DNA of 64,000 bases from Tetradesmus obliquus (Eukaryota; Chlorophyta; Chlorophyceae; Sphaeropleales; Scenedesmaceae): contig CP126203.1 in assembly GCA_030272155.1 (NCBI GenBank), positions 930,001 to 994,000 of the forward strand, in the 5' to 3' direction. Below the pieces are notes generated by a model. The model saw only the letters and a list, made by a program, of their open reading frames with translations. It was not told where the DNA came from and searched no databases. The stretch's first letter is position 1. Each line of letters begins with the position of its first letter. Below, piece by piece: positions 18,821 through 43,649 of the stretch. Made by a program: the position numbers and the translations under genes.

Positions 18821-20310
18821 TTAGTGGCCCCTGACCACAGTGGTGGTCTGGGACACGCCGCCAGGCCTGACCACGCCTGGCCTCACCACTGTGGTGGACT
18901 GGCGGGCGCAGCCGCCGTCACCAGGAATCAGCACGTAGCCTGCAGCGCGGTACAATGCAGAGCTGGACCGTCAGATGCACACATGGTTAGGTTTGATCTG
19001 TGCCTGGCCTCACCACTGTGGTGGACTGGCGGGCGCAGCCGCCGTCACCGGGGATCAGAACAAAGCCTGCAGCGCGGTACAATGCAGAGCTGGACCGTCA
19101 GATGCACACATGGTTAGGTTTGATCTGTGCCTGGCCTCACCACTGTGGTGGACTGGCGGGCGCAGCCGCCGTCACCAGGTATCAGAATGAAGCCTGCAGC
19201 GCGGTACAATGCAGAGCTGGACCGTCAGATGCACACATGGTTAGGTTTGATCTGTGCCTGGCCCCACTACAGTGGTGGACTGGCGGGCGCAGCCGCCGTC
19301 ACCAGGTATCAGAATGAAGCCTGCAGCAATAAAAACATCAAAAGGAACCAGTTTCAGAGCAGTGGCTTGAATGACAATGGTGGACTGGCGGGTGCAGGAA
19401 AGTTGCAGGAATCATGCGGAAAGCAGTTTGGTCAAATTTTACAAGACATTATGCAGTTTCGGCTGGCTTAAAACAGCCTGGAACGCAAGCTGCATGCAGT
19501 GCCACCAGGCATGACTGAATAAAGTTCGACTACCTCAGGATTTAGTAAGATGGGGCCCGGGAGCTGCCCGTCCTGCCAGCCTTACTGTTAGGTACTCACC
19601 GGTTGCGCAGTGCCACCAGGCGTGACAAACAAAACATTTGTTGGAGCAATGCATCAAGTGCCCAATACACCAAGGTCAGGAAGTGAAGTCCAACAAGCCA
19701 GCTGCTGGCTGGTACTCACCGGTTGTGCATGCAGTGCACACCTGCCTGCCCCGTGTGATGGTGCGGTGCGACCTGCAAGGCAGCAGCAGCAGCAGCAGCA
19801 GCAGCGGCAGCAGCAGCAGCAGCAAGTACCGTTAATGCAACTGCTGCAAGCCTGTGTAGTTGATGCAGACGCCTTGCAGAGTGATGTATGCGTCTGCTGC
19901 ACACAGCCTGAACTGCCTGGTGATGCTCTGCAAGCATAATTGCTCTGCATGCCTGCAGGTGTCACTAGCCGCACTATTGCCAGGTGTCACCAGCACATGC
20001 ACCAGCTAGTGATCACTAGTTGACTCATGAGTCAACTGCTGGTCAGCAGCAGCAGCGGCGATCGCGCATTCTGTGCCTTCAGATCGCATGTAAACATGAT
20101 TAATATCATGACTGCGGAGATTTTAGTACGGTGCGCCGGCTAGAATGCCTAGGTTTGTCTCCCGTGCACGTTTGCTGGCACTGCTGACCTGCAGTTTGCA
20201 ATGGTCGCCTGCAGCTCCCTGCCGCGGATTGATGCGGCATCAGCGGATGATGCACTGAGCACAAGGCACACGCACAGCAGCAGAGCTGCGGTCTTGGCGA
20301 AGGAAGCCAT
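18821..20310 (-). CDS. small secreted GDGGC-family protein I (97 aa)
   Basis: Three exons, 20310-20189, 19772-19720 and 18939-18821, join in phase to 98 codons including TAA. Exon 1 encodes a clear signal peptide (MASFAKTAALLLCVCLVLSA) ending near Ala-Ser-Ser-Ala, then RGRELQATIANC. Exon 2 encodes a short basic/Cys piece with VCTACTTG. Exon 3 encodes GDGGCARQSTTVVRPG and the repeat-like GGVSQTTTVVRGH end. I do not know this family. Members III and IV nearby share exon number, lengths and phases (2 then 1). A secreted or cell-wall-associated role is inferred from the signal peptide only. Head copies of exon 3 lie upstream and tail copies downstream. Confidence 0.75.
19003..19330 (-). repeat. 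three head copies of exon 3 of secreted-protein gene I
   Basis: Three tandem copies of about 126 bases each contain the acceptor CTGCAG and the first part of exon 3 (GGTGACGGCGGCTGCGC in minus sense). The repeated spacer includes GTACAATGCAGAGCTGGACC in plus sense. A weaker fourth copy may lie at about 19370-19390. Confidence 0.85.
19778..19825. repeat. CAG tract next to the exon 2 acceptor of gene I
   Basis: On the coding (minus) strand this is a CTG run ending a few bases before TTGCAG, the acceptor of exon 2. Confidence 0.7.
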
Positions 20311-20892
20311 GGTGGGGTGTGAAGAGAAGGGTGGTGTGCAACGGTGCTGCAGGATTCACAAGCTGTGTATAAAGAGCTGTAGTGCGGGCGCTGTTTCAGA
20401 CGATTCATCAGCGAAGGTAGCAAGACGGCAAGCCCGGAGTGTTATGTGCAGGTGAGTCATTATCTTATACGATACCTCTGCTTTGGGCACGCTGCTGACT
20501 ACAGCTATAGGACAAATATTAAATTACATGCTGTTGCATCGTTTGAAAGCTGTTGCAAAGACTGTCGTGCAGTATACGGAGTAGTAAGCAAACGGTTTGG
20601 ACTAAGCTGGGTTGATTACCGTCAAACTCAGGTCAGTACACCTGCACACTCATTGAAAACAACATAATGCTTGATTATGACCCTTTTGACATTACGTTGG
20701 ATATGTGCGTGTCGCAGCGGTTGGTGCCACGTGGCAGTTCACGTACGCCCCAGCCTGTACATGTACAGGCTAGCCTGTATACGCATAGATGCGCATCTCA
20801 ATGCGCTCGATAACAAGCCTGCGAAGCCAGGCTAGGCTGTGATCAAGCAAGCTTGTCTCGTTTGACGTCTGGGCCTCGTACACACTGCTTAC
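20311..20892. other. intergenic between family exon 1 copies
   Basis: No gene recognised. It should hold the promoter of secreted-protein gene I. It does not contain exons 2 and 3 that would complete the orphan exon at 20893-21014. Confidence 0.45.
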
Positions 20893-21014
20893 TTGCAGTT
20901 CGCGATGGACGCCTGCAGCTCCCTGCCGCGAACAGATGCGGCATCAGCGGACGATGCACTGAGCAGGAGGCACACGCACAGCAGCAGAGCTGCGGCCTTG
21001 GCGAAGGAAGCCAT
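20893..21014 (-). pseudogene. orphan signal-peptide exon of the GDGGC family (copy II)
   Basis: This 122-base segment matches exon 1 of gene I in length and nearly in sequence (MASFAKAAALLLCVCLLLSA, ending in ASIANC). It starts with ATG and ends at a good donor, GTAAGC. No matching exons 2 and 3 occur between it and gene I. It may be a dead duplicate or an alternative first exon splicing to 19772. Confidence 0.65.
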
Positions 21015-21034
21015 GGTGACGATTAGATCGCAAA

Positions 21035-21053
21035 GGGGGGGGGGGGGGGGGGG
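21035..21053. repeat. G19 homopolymer
   Basis: Nineteen consecutive G just upstream of the orphan first exon. A run this long is prone to length errors and could adopt a quadruplex. Confidence 0.9.
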
Positions 21054-23036
<1,983 letters not shown>

Positions 23037-24636
23037 TCAGCGGCCGTAGACGCCGCCGGGCCTCGCAACGGTCGTCTGGCTGTAGACGCCGCCTGGCCTG
23101 CCGTACACGCCGCTCGGGCGGCCGTACACTCCACCTGGCAAATGAATGAAAGAATGAGTGAATGAAGAATGAATGAGCTACACGTGGTGTGTTGATACTC
23201 CAAGTCGCCACCCGCGGAAGTTAAGGGAGGGTGTGTGTGTGACGATGAGGATGCCCCATGCGCCTTCACACCTCCTACCATCCTCACTGATCCCTACGGC
23301 TCAGCAAGGTACCCGTGGGGCCATTAGGTTTTGTCACTTCCTCCTTTCAAATGTAGTTCTGTGGTGTGGAGTAACACCATGGCAGGGGCGTTTTAGCCCT
23401 GTGACCTTATGCTTGGTGCCAAGCTTGTGCTGCAGTAGAGCGCGCCTGTGTTTCTACATGTTTCCCTAGCCGCTAGGGTTTAAGGTTTAGTGTTTGGGTT
23501 TAGGGTTTGGGTGTACGCGGCGCTCAGCTCACCTGGCACTCCGTAGGCGCCACCGGGCCTGCCGTAGACGCCGCCTACACCGCCAAGGCCCGGCCTCATG
23601 ACTGTGGTGGACTGGCGCACGCAGCCGCCATCACCAGCAACAAAGGCCCAACCTGCGGAGCAAAGGCGCAGATGGCGGGGCAGATGGGCTGTTGCATCAT
23701 TGCCTGGCCTCATCACTGTCGTGGACTGGCGCACGCAGCCGCCGTCTCCCGCGACGAAGGCTCAATTTGCAAGACCAGATGTGCTAAGTGCAGTGAAAGC
23801 GGAGGCAGTCAACAGCAGTCAACGGCAGTCAACAGCAGTCAACAGCAGTCAACATCAGTCAACGTCAGTCAATGGCAGTCAACGTCAGGCAAGGGCAGTC
23901 AAACACGATCTAGACTTGTGGAGCTGAGCGTTTCAGTCCTGTGCGGACGCAGGCCTGCTTCCTAGGATAGGCGTGGAGCAGAGAGGGATGCTGCTGCTGA
24001 CGGCAGAGTTGAGTTGAGTTCGATCTGCCAAGTATTTGTTGGGCAACTGTACAGAACGAGGTATATTGCCAGATGGCTGGGGTGCAGCTCAATGCAGGGT
24101 GTCTCTTATGCAATGGGCAGGAGAGGCTGGGCAGCAGCTGCAGGCAGTTTGCTGCTGCTGCTGCTGCTGCTGCTGACTAGGTGCTGACCAGCCAGGAGTG
24201 TGCATGCATGCAGTCAGGCTATGAGCTTGAAAAGGCTACTGAAGACCGTTGAAGCAAATGCAATGCAATGTAGAGTACCATGCTTGCTAGGGTCATGAGC
24301 GTGCACGTGCAGCTGCTGGGAGCAGCAACTGATGCATTACCATTGGTGCAGGCCGTGCACGCCCTCCTGCCTCCACCAAGCGTGCGGTAGGAACTGCAAG
24401 TACCAGAAACCTCATTTGTCAGCGTTTGCATTACTGTAGCCCGTTCCGCAGCGTGCACAATCCGAAGCTGGTGACACCACCCGGATTACACCGGAAAGCC
24501 GTGCCGTGCGGTGAGCTGCGCACCTGCAGCCTTCAATGGTGTACAGAGCGGCCTTGAGCTCACGTGCCTCAAGTGCTGGTGCACTGATCAGGCCAAGCAC
24601 GCACAGCAACGCTGCGACCTTTGCGAAGGACGCCAT
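23037..24636 (-). CDS. small secreted GDGGC-family protein III (127 aa), Gly/Tyr-rich C-terminus
   Basis: Four exons, 24636-24524, 24393-24341, 23652-23533 and 23134-23037, join to 128 codons including TGA. Exon 1 gives a signal peptide (MASFAKVAALLCVLGLISAP). Exon 2 gives SYRTLGGGRRACTACTNG, and exon 3 GDGGCVRQSTTVMRPG plus the start of a GGVYGRPGG repeat. Exon 4 continues GVYGRPSGVYGRPGG and ends SQTTVARPGGVYGR. The Gly/Tyr/Arg/Pro repeats resemble structural extracellular proteins in style only; no homologue is recognised. Exons 1-2 have the lengths and phases of genes I and IV. Gene III alone has the extra Gly-Val-Tyr repeat and the fourth exon. Confidence 0.78.
23463..23512. repeat. degenerate telomere-like TTTAGGG stretch
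   Basis: Within intron 3 of gene III the plus strand reads as loose tandem TTTAGGG/GTTTAGG variants (GGGTTTAGGGTTTGGG). It is a short interstitial telomere-like tract. Confidence 0.55.
23705..23770 (-). repeat. head copy of exon 3 of secreted-protein gene III
   Basis: Repeats GACGGCGGCTGCGTGCGCCA and the following STTVMRPG codons just upstream of the intact exon 3, as in genes I and IV. Confidence 0.8.
23805..23905. repeat. 10-bp tandem repeat (CAGTCAACAG variants)
   Basis: About ten head-to-tail variants of CAGTCAACRK, within intron 2 of gene III. Confidence 0.85.
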
Positions 24637-26637
24637 GGCAGCAACAGGAAGCGAAGTTGGTCTGAGAGATGAATCGAAAGGCATGAGGTGCTGCAGTGAG
24701 CGAAAATGTGTGAGCCGTGAGTAGTGCAAGGGGCTTTGTTCAATTGGGATCTTTCACATGAATCACCCGTGAGCGTGACCGCTGACTGTACCGTGTGTCT
24801 CGAAACCGGCGAACAACGCCCACGACTGCCAGCAGGCGCTGAACTTTCCTGCTAGTGCAAAAGAAAGAAAGCTTACTAGCGTTGCTAGCTCGCGCTGGTG
24901 CGATCACAGAGCCTCCATTGATGGGTGGTCACAGCCAGTCAGAGTTAAACTTTGACCCCTGTTACTTTGACCGCCGTTACTCTGACTGCAGGCTGCCCTT
25001 TTAAGCACCTGCAACTGTTATAAATCCTGTGTACACAATTTACATCTAACAAGTTACACTGGAGAGCAGGAGGCTCGACTCAGGAGGCATTTTGGCACGG
25101 AGCGCATGCAATGCTGCTGCGCAGCAACGTGCTTGTAAAGATGGACAGTTCAACATGAAAAAAGCAAAGCTGCGCACCTTCAAGCAAAATCTGGGCCAGA
25201 AGACCTCCCGCCCAAGGTCCCCCGGCGCTCCAACTGGGCTGTCCATGCAAGCACGGTTGTCCGGGACACGTGCAGCTGCAAGCATCTCTGTTCGCAACTT
25301 CGAGACTGGGCATGACGGCCGTTACAAAGCCAAAAACAAAGTATCTGTTACAAAAGTGCATAAGGCCCACCACCTATGAAGCTTGTCGCCAGACAGGATA
25401 ACTGTTGTGTCATGCTGTCCTGCTACTGCATCTCACCGTAAGACGCAGCAGCACCGCCCACCCAACACATGAATAGCCAAAGAGTGGCCAGGGACCCACA
25501 CAAATCCTGCGCCAAAAAACTCCTCAAGCTCAAAGCCGCCATCTGTAAATGACACAATGTAAATGACACCATATAGCGCTCGCCGAGCAGAGTCTGCTGC
25601 TTTTCTGCTCTGCTTTGTGTGTGCCGGTCCATCTGTAAATGACACAATATAAATGACACCATATTGCGCTCGCCGAGCAGAGTCTGCTGCTTTTCTGCTC
25701 TGCTTTGTGTGTGCCGGTCACAATCACCCTCCTCCTCGCATCATCCCACCAACACCCCCCACACCCCCATGGGACCATCAATCAGGTCATTTCACCAGCT
25801 GGGCTGGCAGTTCAAAGCTCGCTGATGAGGGCAGGACCCAGGGTCACATTCGTTGCATTGTTTGTCAATGAGACGTCCGGTGTGCTGCCACAGGGCCGCA
25901 CCCTTGTCCTGTCAGGTCGTGGCCACAGCAAGTGGGCCTGGTGCTGGTGTGCCTGCAGCAGCAGCAGCAGCAGCAGCACAAATGTGCAGCAGGCGTAAGC
26001 TAACAGTGCCAACAGGCTCTGCCATGAGCCGTTTGCTTGTGACAGGCAGCCGCCTACAGCTCAGCGAGGCTGCTGTGAAAAGACTATTGCATACGGTTCC
26101 TTGAATCCAAAATCCCAAGGTTAATCAGGCAGGTTACTATATACATGAACGATGCAACGTAGTAAATGCAAAGCTACGCATCTTCAACACACTGCTGTGC
26201 CGCAAGGTAGCTAAGCGTCACTATACTAGCCGGTAGCTGTGCAGCCCAGCAGCCTTGAGAGATCTGCTGTGGTTGCTGTAAAGGGAGAGTTTACAGGTTA
26301 CAACATGTAAGCAATGGGCTAAAGCTGGCGCTGGCACTGAAAAGCTGTATCCTACTCGGAACCAACGTTTTGCTGTCATACTTCACTGTGCTGAACAGCT
26401 CGTTGGTCATGCAGCTGAAAATGCATCCTGCACAAGGGCCGCCATAACAACACAGCAGCAGCAGCAGCAGCAGCACATCTGCTAGTCAATGCCTGGGCTG
26501 CTGCAGCAGGTGCCGGAGCAATCACCGCCTCCTGCAAACATGCTGAGGTTGTGGCTGTGGCACCCGAACAGTGTGTGGCCCGTTTAACTCACCAATTGGG
26601 GTTGAAGGGGCTGCCTGCAGACGCATGTGGCGCTGCT
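24637..26637. other. intergenic upstream of secreted-protein gene III
   Basis: No clear gene. A segment at about 25165-25270 (minus sense, GGxPGDxG) resembles 28735-28830, upstream of gene IV. Near 24758 the motif CACATGAATCACCCGTGAGC also occurs upstream of gene IV at about 27598. Bases 25541-25717 form a recent tandem duplication, listed separately. Confidence 0.45.
25541..25717. repeat. 89-bp tandem duplication
   Basis: 25541-25628 and 25629-25717 are about 97 percent identical and both begin CCATCTGTAAATGACACAAT. The near identity suggests a recent event. Confidence 0.9.
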
Positions 26638-27462
26638 TTAGTGTCCCCTGACAACGGTTGTCCTGCGGACAACCGTGGGTCCGGGGCGCACCACAGGCAC
26701 AACAGGGCGGATGCCTGGCCTCACTGTGGTGGACTGGCGCACGCAGCCGCCATCACCAGGGATCAGCAGGAAGCCTGCAGGAAAGTTGCAGGAGGGTTGC
26801 AGGAAACATGCAGGACAGCAGCTGTTTAGTGAACTGGTTGATGGCTGGCCTCACTGTGGTGGGCTGGCGCACACAGCCGCCGTCACTAGGAACTATCAGG
26901 AAGACTGCAGGACAGGGCGATAACGCACGGGTAAATGAACGCATCAGTGCCCTGAAACGCTGGGCGGCAGCTGCAGGCAGTTGGCTGCTACTGCTGCTGC
27001 GACATGCTGACTATACCTTGACCTGCACATGCGCCGTTGCATGCATGCACAAATGCTATGGAATCTACCCAGAAACTGCAAATGATGTTGCAGTTTACAA
27101 TGTATTCAACAGTACTCTGCTTCCTATGCTCATGGTTGTGTTAGCCCAACAGCTGTTGGGTACAGCAACTGATGTAGTACCTGTGGTGCAGGCGCTGCAC
27201 ACCCTCCTGCCTCCACCGATCACGCGGTAAGAGCTGCAAGCAACATAAAAGATAAACACATGGTTAGAGCGTGGATAAGTGTGATCGTAGCGTGTGCCTC
27301 GGCAACAGCGAGTGACACCAGGGTCCCGTGCCATGCGGTGGCTGCTTACTTGCAGCCAGCGATGGTGGACTGAGCTGCCTTTAGCTCCCTTGCCTCGAGT
27401 GTTGGTGCACTGATCAGGGCAAGCACGCACAGCAGAGCTGCAATCTTTGCGAAGGACGCCAT
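26638..27462 (-). CDS. small secreted GDGGC-family protein IV (100 aa)
   Basis: Three exons, 27462-27350, 27233-27181 and 26774-26638, join to 101 codons including TAA. Exon 1 gives a signal peptide (MASFAKIAALLCVLALISAP) and LEARELKAAQSTIAGC. Exon 2 gives SYRVIGGGRRVCSACTTG. Exon 3 gives GDGGCVRQSTTVRPG, then a Val/Pro/Arg-rich stretch ending RTTVVRGH, the same end as gene I. Family unknown; secretion is inferred. One head copy of exon 3 lies upstream at about 26840-26905. Introns are short. Confidence 0.76.
26840..26905 (-). repeat. head copy of exon 3 of secreted-protein gene IV
   Basis: Minus-strand CTGCAG acceptor followed by GTGACGGCGGCTGTGTGCGC and CAGCCCACCACAGTGAGGCC. It is a truncated copy upstream of the intact exon starting at 26774. 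Confidence 0.8.
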
Positions 27463-29400
27463 TGCAGCAACAGGAGCGACAAGCAGTAAATGTGTGATGG
27501 AGAAGGGAGATGAAGTTGCGAGGGCTGCAATAGACCAGCACGTGTGGCATCGTAAGCTTAGAGCACCGCCAGAAGGTCTCGGTAACCCGGAACTGTCACA
27601 TGAATCACCCGTGAGCGTGGACCGCCATACGCTGCTGTCTGCAGTCCGGTCAATAATTAATCCGCTTGACTTAATCATGATCCTTAATATTGATTGACCT
27701 TTTTGGAAGGTCCTTTGTCGAGGGGAGCGTGTGGTGAAGGAGCTAAACTGCATTCTAAGTGCGACAGCAGCTTATCCTACACGCTCCGGCGCATTCTGTG
27801 TGCAAGTCCGACGCTTGACTGCTCATACGCATACATCTCTCTCATCATTTAATTTGATTCCAGGAAGCATGAGGACAACCAGATAATCAGCCGGTACATC
27901 TACCTGGCCAGTGCCCAGTGCCCAGTGGCCAGTACATCAGCAACCTTTTCATCACCTTATAAAGAATTGCAGGTAACACACATTGCAGTAGCACCTTTTC
28001 ATCAACGAGTTGTGCGTGCATGACAGCCGTTGATCAAGCCTGAAAGGATTCTGGCCGACATACTCCCACTTGTTTCGTGCTTGCAGCTCGCTGTACAGTG
28101 CTGAGCATCCAGCAGGCATGCATGCCACCAAGGGGTGCCACCTTGACTGACGGTCAGTCACTGCTGGCACCAGCTGCAGTGCAGGCTGGGTGACACCCAG
28201 CCTGGTGACACTAATGAGTATCGCATGCACGTCAAAACTGGAATCTGCACGTATCTCTATAGGCTGAAAAGGAACTTCACTTGGTGACCAATTGCAGCTG
28301 ATGTCTCAGACCGCTGGCGCACGTGTACACGCTTACGTCAGTGACGTTTATCAGAAGCAAGGCTGTTGCTTGCCGAATTGCAGACTTTCACTCTGTGGCT
28401 GCTGACCGCCGTGACACCAACCACAAGCACGACAGTTGCCCCAACACCCTGCACATGGAAAACCATCGTTGCGTTTGCCCTCAAAACCGCACTGCCAATG
28501 GAGCGACCTCAAGAAGCAGGCACAGTTGGGCTTACAGGAAGCCGCTGGGAAACAAAACTTGCCAAACCACCTGCTGTATAAAGAAATTTGCCGAATGCAT
28601 TCATTACAAGCATACTGCAGTATCATGCATACTCACATAGCTAGTAGACGGCTCCCCCAGGCCATCATGGCTGCTGTGTAAAACGACGAATTCTCGACAA
28701 AGCCAGGATCCAAAGGACGCTGGTCATGCACAGCTGCGCACCTTCAAGCAATGCTGAGCCAGAAGACCCCCGCCAAAGTCTCCTGGCACTCCGAGCACTG
28801 CTGTGCTCTGCAGAGCAAGGGACAAGTGTAGACACCAAGCTGCTGGTCCGTATGATCTGCACAAGGACCTGATGCTGAGCTTTGCCCTGCGCCGGCACCT
28901 GCAACACAACTGCAACACAACTGCAACAAGCAACACCCCATCCACCACACCTACACCACCAACAGCAGCGCTACTGCGCTGTATCCTGCGTGCACATCTT
29001 GCGTCCTTGAAACCACATCACACCAACCATCAACAGTAGAAACAATGTCACGGGTACTAGGCAACTAGCTGCCAATCATATCGCATATGGAACATGCCCG
29101 CACTAGCACCGCCTCCCGACTCCAGTCCCAAGCCTCAGCCCACCGATGACTGCTGCTGCTGCTGCTGCTGCTGCCCTGCAATGCCACCCCCCTAGCCTGG
29201 CCGCTGCCTGCAGCAGCATGTGCCGCCTGCAGCCCCGCACGCTCTGCCTGCTGCCCCGGCTGGCTCCCCCTGCAGGTGCTGCTTGCACCCCTTTGTTACT
29301 GCCACCTGCTAGCGCTGCCCACACTGCACCCACAGCAGCACTGAAAGGTGCCACCGTCGCTGCGCCTGCAGCGCTAGGGTTTACCGAGCACTGCAGGGCA
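27463..29400. other. intergenic upstream of secreted-protein gene IV
   Basis: No confident gene. 28577-28670 is a diverged relative of the dispersed repeat at 16621 and 57093. A minus-sense piece near 28735-28830 (GVPGDFGGGLLAQHCLK, then donor-like GTGCGC) parallels 25165-25270. Both precede a family member, suggesting that a larger unit was duplicated. Confidence 0.45.
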
Positions 29401-29409
29401 AAAACCCTG

Positions 29410-29810
29410 GGAACCTGCTGCAGCAGGCAGCTCTGCTTGCAGCTCCAGGTCACAATAAGGTACGCTGTCCCTCACAACATCCAGCACCTGGCCAAGCTTG
29501 ACTAGCCCTTGCAGCGTGGCTCAGTTTTTTGAGTGCGCAGCGCAGCCAAAGCCCTAGGCGCCACCACCTGCTGCAGCAGGCGGCTCTGCTTGCAGCTCCA
29601 GGTCACAATAAGGTACGCTGTCCCTCACTGCATCCAGCAACCGGCCAAGCTTGACTAGCCCTTGCAGCGTGGCTCAGGTTTTTAGATGCGCAGCGCAGCC
29701 AAAGCCCAAGGCGCCACCACCTGCTGCGGAAGCATGCTGCTCCGCTTGCAGCTCCAGGTCACAATAAGGCAGGCTGTCCCTCACCACATCTAACACCTGG
29801 CCAAGCTTGA
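29410..29810 (-). repeat. three tail copies of the terminal F-box/LRR exon
   Basis: In minus sense, GTGAGGGACAGC.TACCTTAT, then TGACCTGGAGCTGCAAGC and different downstream ends, recur near 29440-29500, 29585-29660 and 29735-29815. The most upstream copy belongs to the intact last exon (30169-29944). Each copy opens a different C-terminal extension, so the exact C-terminus could vary by splicing or polyadenylation. Confidence 0.75.
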
Positions 29811-29943
29811 CTGGCGCTCGCTGTGCAGACGGCGGCAGCTGCTCACCTGGTTGACGGAAGCTGCTGGATCCTTGGGTTGCTGCCCCCTGCTGCAAGCATT
29901 GCTGTTGCCCGCTGCCGCTGCCTGCACTGCAGCAGCAGCAGCA

Positions 29944-41513
<11,570 letters not shown>

Positions 41514-41882
41514 CCCCACTATGCTAGCAGTCCCAATGGTCCGGAGTAGTCACTCGAGCACGCTCATCCCTTAGCATGTCATTGCACGATATAGACGTTC
41601 ATTATCCTTACGATCAATGTTGTGTGAGGTACTGTTGGGCGCGCCTGCTTGTCGCTGCTGCTGCTGTGTTACAAGGGTTTGGTGGGGCAGTTCTGCTACC
41701 CCCAAGCCTTTGTTGAGGAGCTTCTTGGCGAGTGACTTGCACTTTGATTGCCTTCTGGTCAATACACCTCCGTCGCCGCATGAACAGAAGCTTGTATTCA
41801 GGAAGCAGCATCAGAGCTTGTTCATTCAGCCCACGACAACAGCAGCAGCCAGCTACAGCTGTAACGCGTGTGTTGATACAGC
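41514..41882. promoter_or_regulatory. probable bidirectional promoter between F-box/LRR and SNAPC3 genes
   Basis: Only 369 bases separate two divergent start codons, so both promoters and 5' UTRs must lie here. I see no clear TATA box. The call rests on gene arrangement alone. Confidence 0.45.
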
Positions 41883-42402
41883 ATGGAGGGTCAACAGCTA
41901 CCCTGGTTCAAAACACCAGACGTTTCAAAGCGCCTGCTCAACCCCTTTGTCAGCCCTGGAGGGCCTCCAGCTGTCTCTGGATCAGCTGTCAGCAACAGGC
42001 AAAGGCAAGCGCTACTTCTGCTGCTGCTGTAGCCTAACACTGTTACTGCTACCGCTCAAGCGTATGTCCGGCTTGTGATTGAGTACAAAAGCAGCGCCAT
42101 TTGCTTCTCTTGATCAGCCGGCTTGCAGGTGCATCTAAACTGTTTAAACAGCAGCTGTTCTGGTGTGCCGAGCGTGCCTGCAGGGTGTCAGATTTCAATG
42201 AGCGCCCTCTGCTGCAGGAATCAACCAGCTTCAATTGATAACGTTTCTTCTGACATGCTTGGCGTCCTGCCTTGCCTGCCGTCATGCCTGCAGTGTGTCT
42301 GAGTTCCATGAGCAGGCAGCAGCAGCCATGGCTGGCCTGGCGGCAGCAGTGCAGCAGGGCCTGGCACAGCAGCAGGTGGGTGGCCAGTCAGAGAGCAAAC
42401 TT

Positions 42403-42441
<39 letters not shown>

Positions 42442-43612
42442 ATGGCTGGCCTAGCAGCAGCAGTACAGCAGGGGCTGGCACAGCAACAGGTGGGTGGCCA
42501 CTTCTACAGCAACCACAGCCAAAGCAGCAGCTAAGCAGGCATGCCAGGAGCAGCGTCAGCTGAAACATTGACAGCAGCTGAAACATTGACAGCAGCTGAA
42601 ACATTGACAGCAGCTGAAACATTGACAGCAGCTGAGCATTCTGGGTTGCCTGCCACATCCCAAAGCTGCCAGTTGGGCTCCTGCAATCGTCTGCACAGCC
42701 TGTGCAGGCATCTATGTTTGATGCGCTTTGTCAGCAAAAGGAGCGTCCACTGGGTAACGAACGTGCACGTTCTGGCATCCTGGTTGCTGGCACTGCGGCT
42801 TGCCGCGCAGCAGCTGCACATGCACATGCACAGGCCGCAGCACTACCACCACCAGCAGCAGCAGCAGCAGCAGCCCTACACACTCCCGTCTCGCCGCAGG
42901 TCGCTCCAAATCATGCAGTGCCTGCTGCGCGTTGACATTCAACTGAGCTGCCACACTGCCCATGTGATCGTTGTGGATACACTTGCAGGACAGCCACCAG
43001 CTGTTTGACGCTGGGTTCACCCTGGACGTTTCACATACTCACTGCGTCAAGCACACTATGCTGTGGCAGACACTCATCCAGCACACTGTGATTGTTGTGG
43101 ATATAGTTGCAGGGTAGCCAGCAGCTGTGGGATGCTCAGCTGGCAGCAGCACTGGACGCCTCTGTGAGTTGCTTGCAGGACGGCAACCAGCTGTCACATG
43201 CCAGGCTGGACTTACATCCTGCACATACGATATGCGCGTCTGTTGGTGCTTGCAGGGCGGGCACCAGCTGTCAGATGCCCAGCTGGCAGCAGCACTGGAC
43301 GCCTCTGACCTGCACATGCCCTACTACGGCGGCACAGCACTGCAGCAGCCGCTGCTGCTGACTCAGCACCCGCAGCAACTCCAGCAGCAGGTGTTTGCAG
43401 GACAGTCAATGACAGCTACAGCAGCAGCCACGGCAGGGCCAGCAGCAGCAGCAGCGGCATACAGACAACAACAGCAGCAGCAGCAGCAGCAGCAGACTTC
43501 TGGTCCGCCAGCCAGCATTGCACTGCTTGCCAGCCACCGGGAGGCTGCTGCTGTTCAGCAGAGCCAAGGGCCGGCAGCAGCAGCGCCGCCAGCAGTCTGG
43601 GCTGGCAACAAG

Positions 43613-43649
<37 letters not shown>

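Noticed and set aside
18824..19471. Plus-strand frames with repeated HHCGGLAGAAAVT segments that look like a repeat protein.
   Set aside because: Antisense of the head copies of exon 3 of secreted gene I.
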